The notes beneath the pieces are model-generated. The model was not told the DNA's origin, searched no databases, and saw only the letters and a list, made by a program, of their open reading frames with translations. 6,842 nucleotides of DNA from 13-1-40CM-64-14 sp036393975 (lineage in GTDB: Bacteria; Sysuimicrobiota; Sysuimicrobiia; Sysuimicrobiales; Kaftiobacteriaceae), in assembly GCA_036393975.1 (NCBI GenBank), contig DASWFZ010000179.1, forward strand, positions 1 through 6,842, in the 5' to 3' direction. The stretch's first letter is position 1; each line of letters starts with the position of its first letter. Both the position numbers and the translations under genes were made by a program. Positions 5,390 through 6,842 of this stretch are shown one piece after another.

Positions 5390-5395
5390 GATAAT
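5390..5395 (+). promoter_or_regulatory. Possible -10 element before the ABC exporter genes
   Basis: GATAAT matches the -10 consensus at five of six positions and would give a start near 5402, leaving a leader of roughly 57 bases before ATG 5459. The base block 17 bp upstream (ACGGCT) is not a -35. The leader contains a GC-only hairpin, CGCCG (5410-5414) with CGGCG (5420-5424). The assignment is weak. Confidence 0.25.
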
Positions 5396-5458
5396 TGAAC
5401 ACATGACCCCGCCGGGGATCGGCGTGAGAAGGATCAGACCCCCGCAAGAAGGAGCTCG

Positions 5459-6472
5459 ATGAGCACACCAGCGATCGAAACCCGCAGCTTGGTGCGAACC
5501 TATCGCACCCGCAAGTCCGCCCAGAACCCCTCCGGAGGCACGGTGGTGGCCCTGGACGGCATCACCTTGGAGATCCCACGCGGCGAACTTTTCGGGTTGC
5601 TTGGGCCCAATGGGGCTGGCAAGACTACTTTGATCAAGGTTCTGGTGACTCTGCTGCTGCCTACTTCGGGATCCGCCCGGGTCGCCGGGTTTGACGTGGC
5701 GCGTGAAACTCAGCAGATCCGGGAGCGGATCTCTATGGTCTCCGGCGGGGAGAGCTCCGGCTACGGGTTACTCACCGTTCGCGAGCAGCTGTGGATGTTC
5801 AGCCAATTCTACGGGCTGGCGTCGAGAGCGGCGCTGGGGCGGATTGACGAGTTGTTGAAGGTGGTGGGACTGTTTGATGAACGCCACCGTCGTGTGAGTG
5901 CCCTGTCGAGCGGCATGCGCCAGAAGATGAACCTCGCGCGCGGCTTGCTGTCCGATCCGGAGATCTTGTTTCTCGATGAGCCGACGTTGGGACTGGATGT
6001 GGGGGCTGCACGCGACGTCCGTGCGTACATCCGCGAGTGGATGCGGGAGCGACCGGGGCGGACCATCTTGCTGACCACCCACTACATGCACGAGGCGGAG
6101 GAACTCTGCGACCGCGTGGCGATCATCCACAAAGGCGCCATCGTCGTCACGGATACGCCGGCGACTCTCCGGCACCGTGCGGCGGGAGGCAGCTACTTTA
6201 TCCTCACCACCTCTGTGCTGGACGGCGCGACCTGGCTGGGCCAGGTGCCAGGCGTCCAGCGCGTCGACACGCGTGATGGAGACGGCAGCACCGAGGTCCG
6301 GCTGGAGCTGGCCGACGATGGGGTCATCGCCGGCGTGGTGAAGGCCCTCGCCGATCGGGACCGGCGCATCCTGTCGCTGCGGAAGGTCGAGCCCAGCCTT
6401 GAGGATGTGTTTGTGCAGATCGTCGGACGGCGTCTGGAAGAGGCCGACGAGGCCGCAGGCCGCCGTGAGTGA
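5459..6472 (+). CDS. ABC-2 type exporter ATP-binding protein (DrrA/NatA-like)
   Basis: 337 residues, the usual size of DrrA-type ATPases. An aromatic A-loop Tyr15 is followed by Walker A GPNGAGKT (49-56), the signature L-S-S-G-M-R-Q (149-155) and Walker B I-L-F-L-D-E-P (169-175) with D-loop G-L-D. The H-loop is T-T-H (His208). The usual Q-loop glutamine seems replaced: the segment reads M-V-S-G-G-E (93-98), as in some NatA-like members. Residues about 240-335 form the C-terminal extension (DUF4162-like) ending in S-L-E-D-V-F-V-Q, common in exporters of drugs, lipids or ions. It should sit on the inner face of the membrane and drive the permease that follows. AAGGAG (5449-5454) lies four bases before the ATG, a short spacing. 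The stop overlaps the permease start by eight bases. The exported substrate cannot be inferred. Confidence 0.93.
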   Translation: MSTPAIETRSLVRTYRTRKSAQNPSGGTVVALDGITLEIPRGELFGLLGPNGAGKTTLIKVLVTLLLPTSGSARVAGFDVARETQQIRERISMVSGGESSGYGLLTVREQLWMFSQFYGLASRAALGRIDELLKVVGLFDERHRRVSALSSGMRQKMNLARGLLSDPEILFLDEPTLGLDVGAARDVRAYIREWMRERPGRTILLTTHYMHEAEELCDRVAIIHKGAIVVTDTPATLRHRAAGGSYFILTTSVLDGATWLGQVPGVQRVDTRDGDGSTEVRLELADDGVIAGVVKALADRDRRILSLRKVEPSLEDVFVQIVGRRLEEADEAAGRRE

Positions 6473-6842
6473 CATCCCGAAGGCGACCGGTCTCACCCGT
6501 GTGCTGCGGGCCAGCCGCGGCCGATCCTACCCGCGAATCATCGGGTTGTTGCGGGAACGCTCGTGGCTGTTCTACGATACCGTGCTGCCACTGCTCGGCA
6601 CGATCGCTTTCGTATATGTCTACAAAGCCCTGGGTGCCCCCGACCGCTTCGTAGGGTACGTCATCATGGGCGGCGCTGCGATGGGGTTCTGGATGAACGT
6701 GATGTGGAGCATGGCCGCCCAGTTCTACTGGGACAAGCAGGGCGGCAACCTCGAGCTGTACCTGGTGTCCCCGTGTGGGCTCGTGCCGATTCTGCTGGGT
6801 ATGTCCGTGGGGGGATTTGCCAATACGTTGATGCGCACCGTG
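6465..6842 (+). CDS. ABC-2 type transporter permease, N-terminal part (3' end outside window)
   Basis: 126 codons are visible from GTG 6465, which overlaps the end of the ATPase gene (GTGAGTGA); the frame is still open at the window end. The protein starts S-D-I-P-K-A-T-G and has a basic cytoplasmic stretch (R-A-S-R-G-R-S-Y-P-R). Hydrophobic segments follow: L-F-Y-D-T-V-L-P-L-L-G-T-I-A-F-V-Y-V-Y (about 47-65), V-I-M-G-G-A-A-M-G-F-W-M-N-V-M-W (about 77-92), and the beginning of a third near L-V-P-I-L-L-G-M-S-V-G-G. Between the last two lies Y-W-D-K-Q-G-G-N-L-E-L-Y-L-V-S-P, the short coupling-like segment usual in ABC-2 permeases that precede their next membrane span. Only a weak GAGG (6449-6452) precedes the start, so translation is probably coupled to the ATPase. 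The pair forms one exporter. Confidence 0.85.
   Translation, partial: MSDIPKATGLTRVLRASRGRSYPRIIGLLRERSWLFYDTVLPLLGTIAFVYVYKALGAPDRFVGYVIMGGAAMGFWMNVMWSMAAQFYWDKQGGNLELYLVSPCGLVPILLGMSVGGFANTLMRTV

Noticed and set aside
1..6842. CRISPR array, insertion sequence, phage or attachment site
   Set aside because: No spaced direct repeats, transposase motifs, terminal inverted repeats or integrase were seen on either strand.

Overview
The window is GC-rich (about 60% or more by eye) and densely coding. Short gaps, overlapping start/stop codons and clear Shine-Dalgarno sites mark it as bacterial. A secreted polysaccharide deacetylase with a signal peptide fits a Gram-negative-type chromosome. The tandem ArsA/Get3-like ATPases and overall gene style recall Nitrospirota or similar environmental lineages, but that is an impression and no marker gene here fixes the taxon. 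There are no RNA genes, insertion sequences or CRISPR repeats that I can support.

Layout. (1) Positions 1-1565, plus strand: two paralogous ArsA/Get3-type P-loop ATPases in tandem. The first is cut by the window edge, and they overlap by 14 bases. (2) Positions 1639-3358, plus strand: a four-gene unit of an ArsR-type repressor, an SRPBCC/AHSA1 protein, a small VOC protein and a PhnB-like VOC protein. A perfect 10-bp inverted repeat lies across the repressor's probable GTG start and is the likely operator. (3) Positions 3416-4621, minus strand: a secreted NodB-type polysaccharide deacetylase with an unrecognised N-terminal domain, convergent with unit 2. (4) Positions 4622-4908: a divergent intergenic region with an exact TATAAT, then a 150-residue protein of unknown family (4909-5361). 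(5) Positions 5459-6842, plus strand: an ABC-2 type exporter, made of a complete DrrA/NatA-like ATPase and the overlapping start of its permease, cut by the window end.

How the parts work together. The ATPase pair is translationally coupled and probably forms one complex. It contains no cysteine in the visible parts, so it is neither an arsenite pump ATPase nor a zinc-linked Get3. The second ATPase has Asn where Get3/ArsA have the switch I Asp needed for hydrolysis, and the two proteins have lost different parts of switch II. An asymmetric, partly inactive heterodimer is the most interesting possibility in the window. The ArsR gene next door should not be read as an arsenic regulator: it lacks the cysteine metal site and heads an SRPBCC/VOC operon of the kind often found with such repressors. 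The deacetylase, the hypothetical gene and the exporter have no evident functional link to each other.
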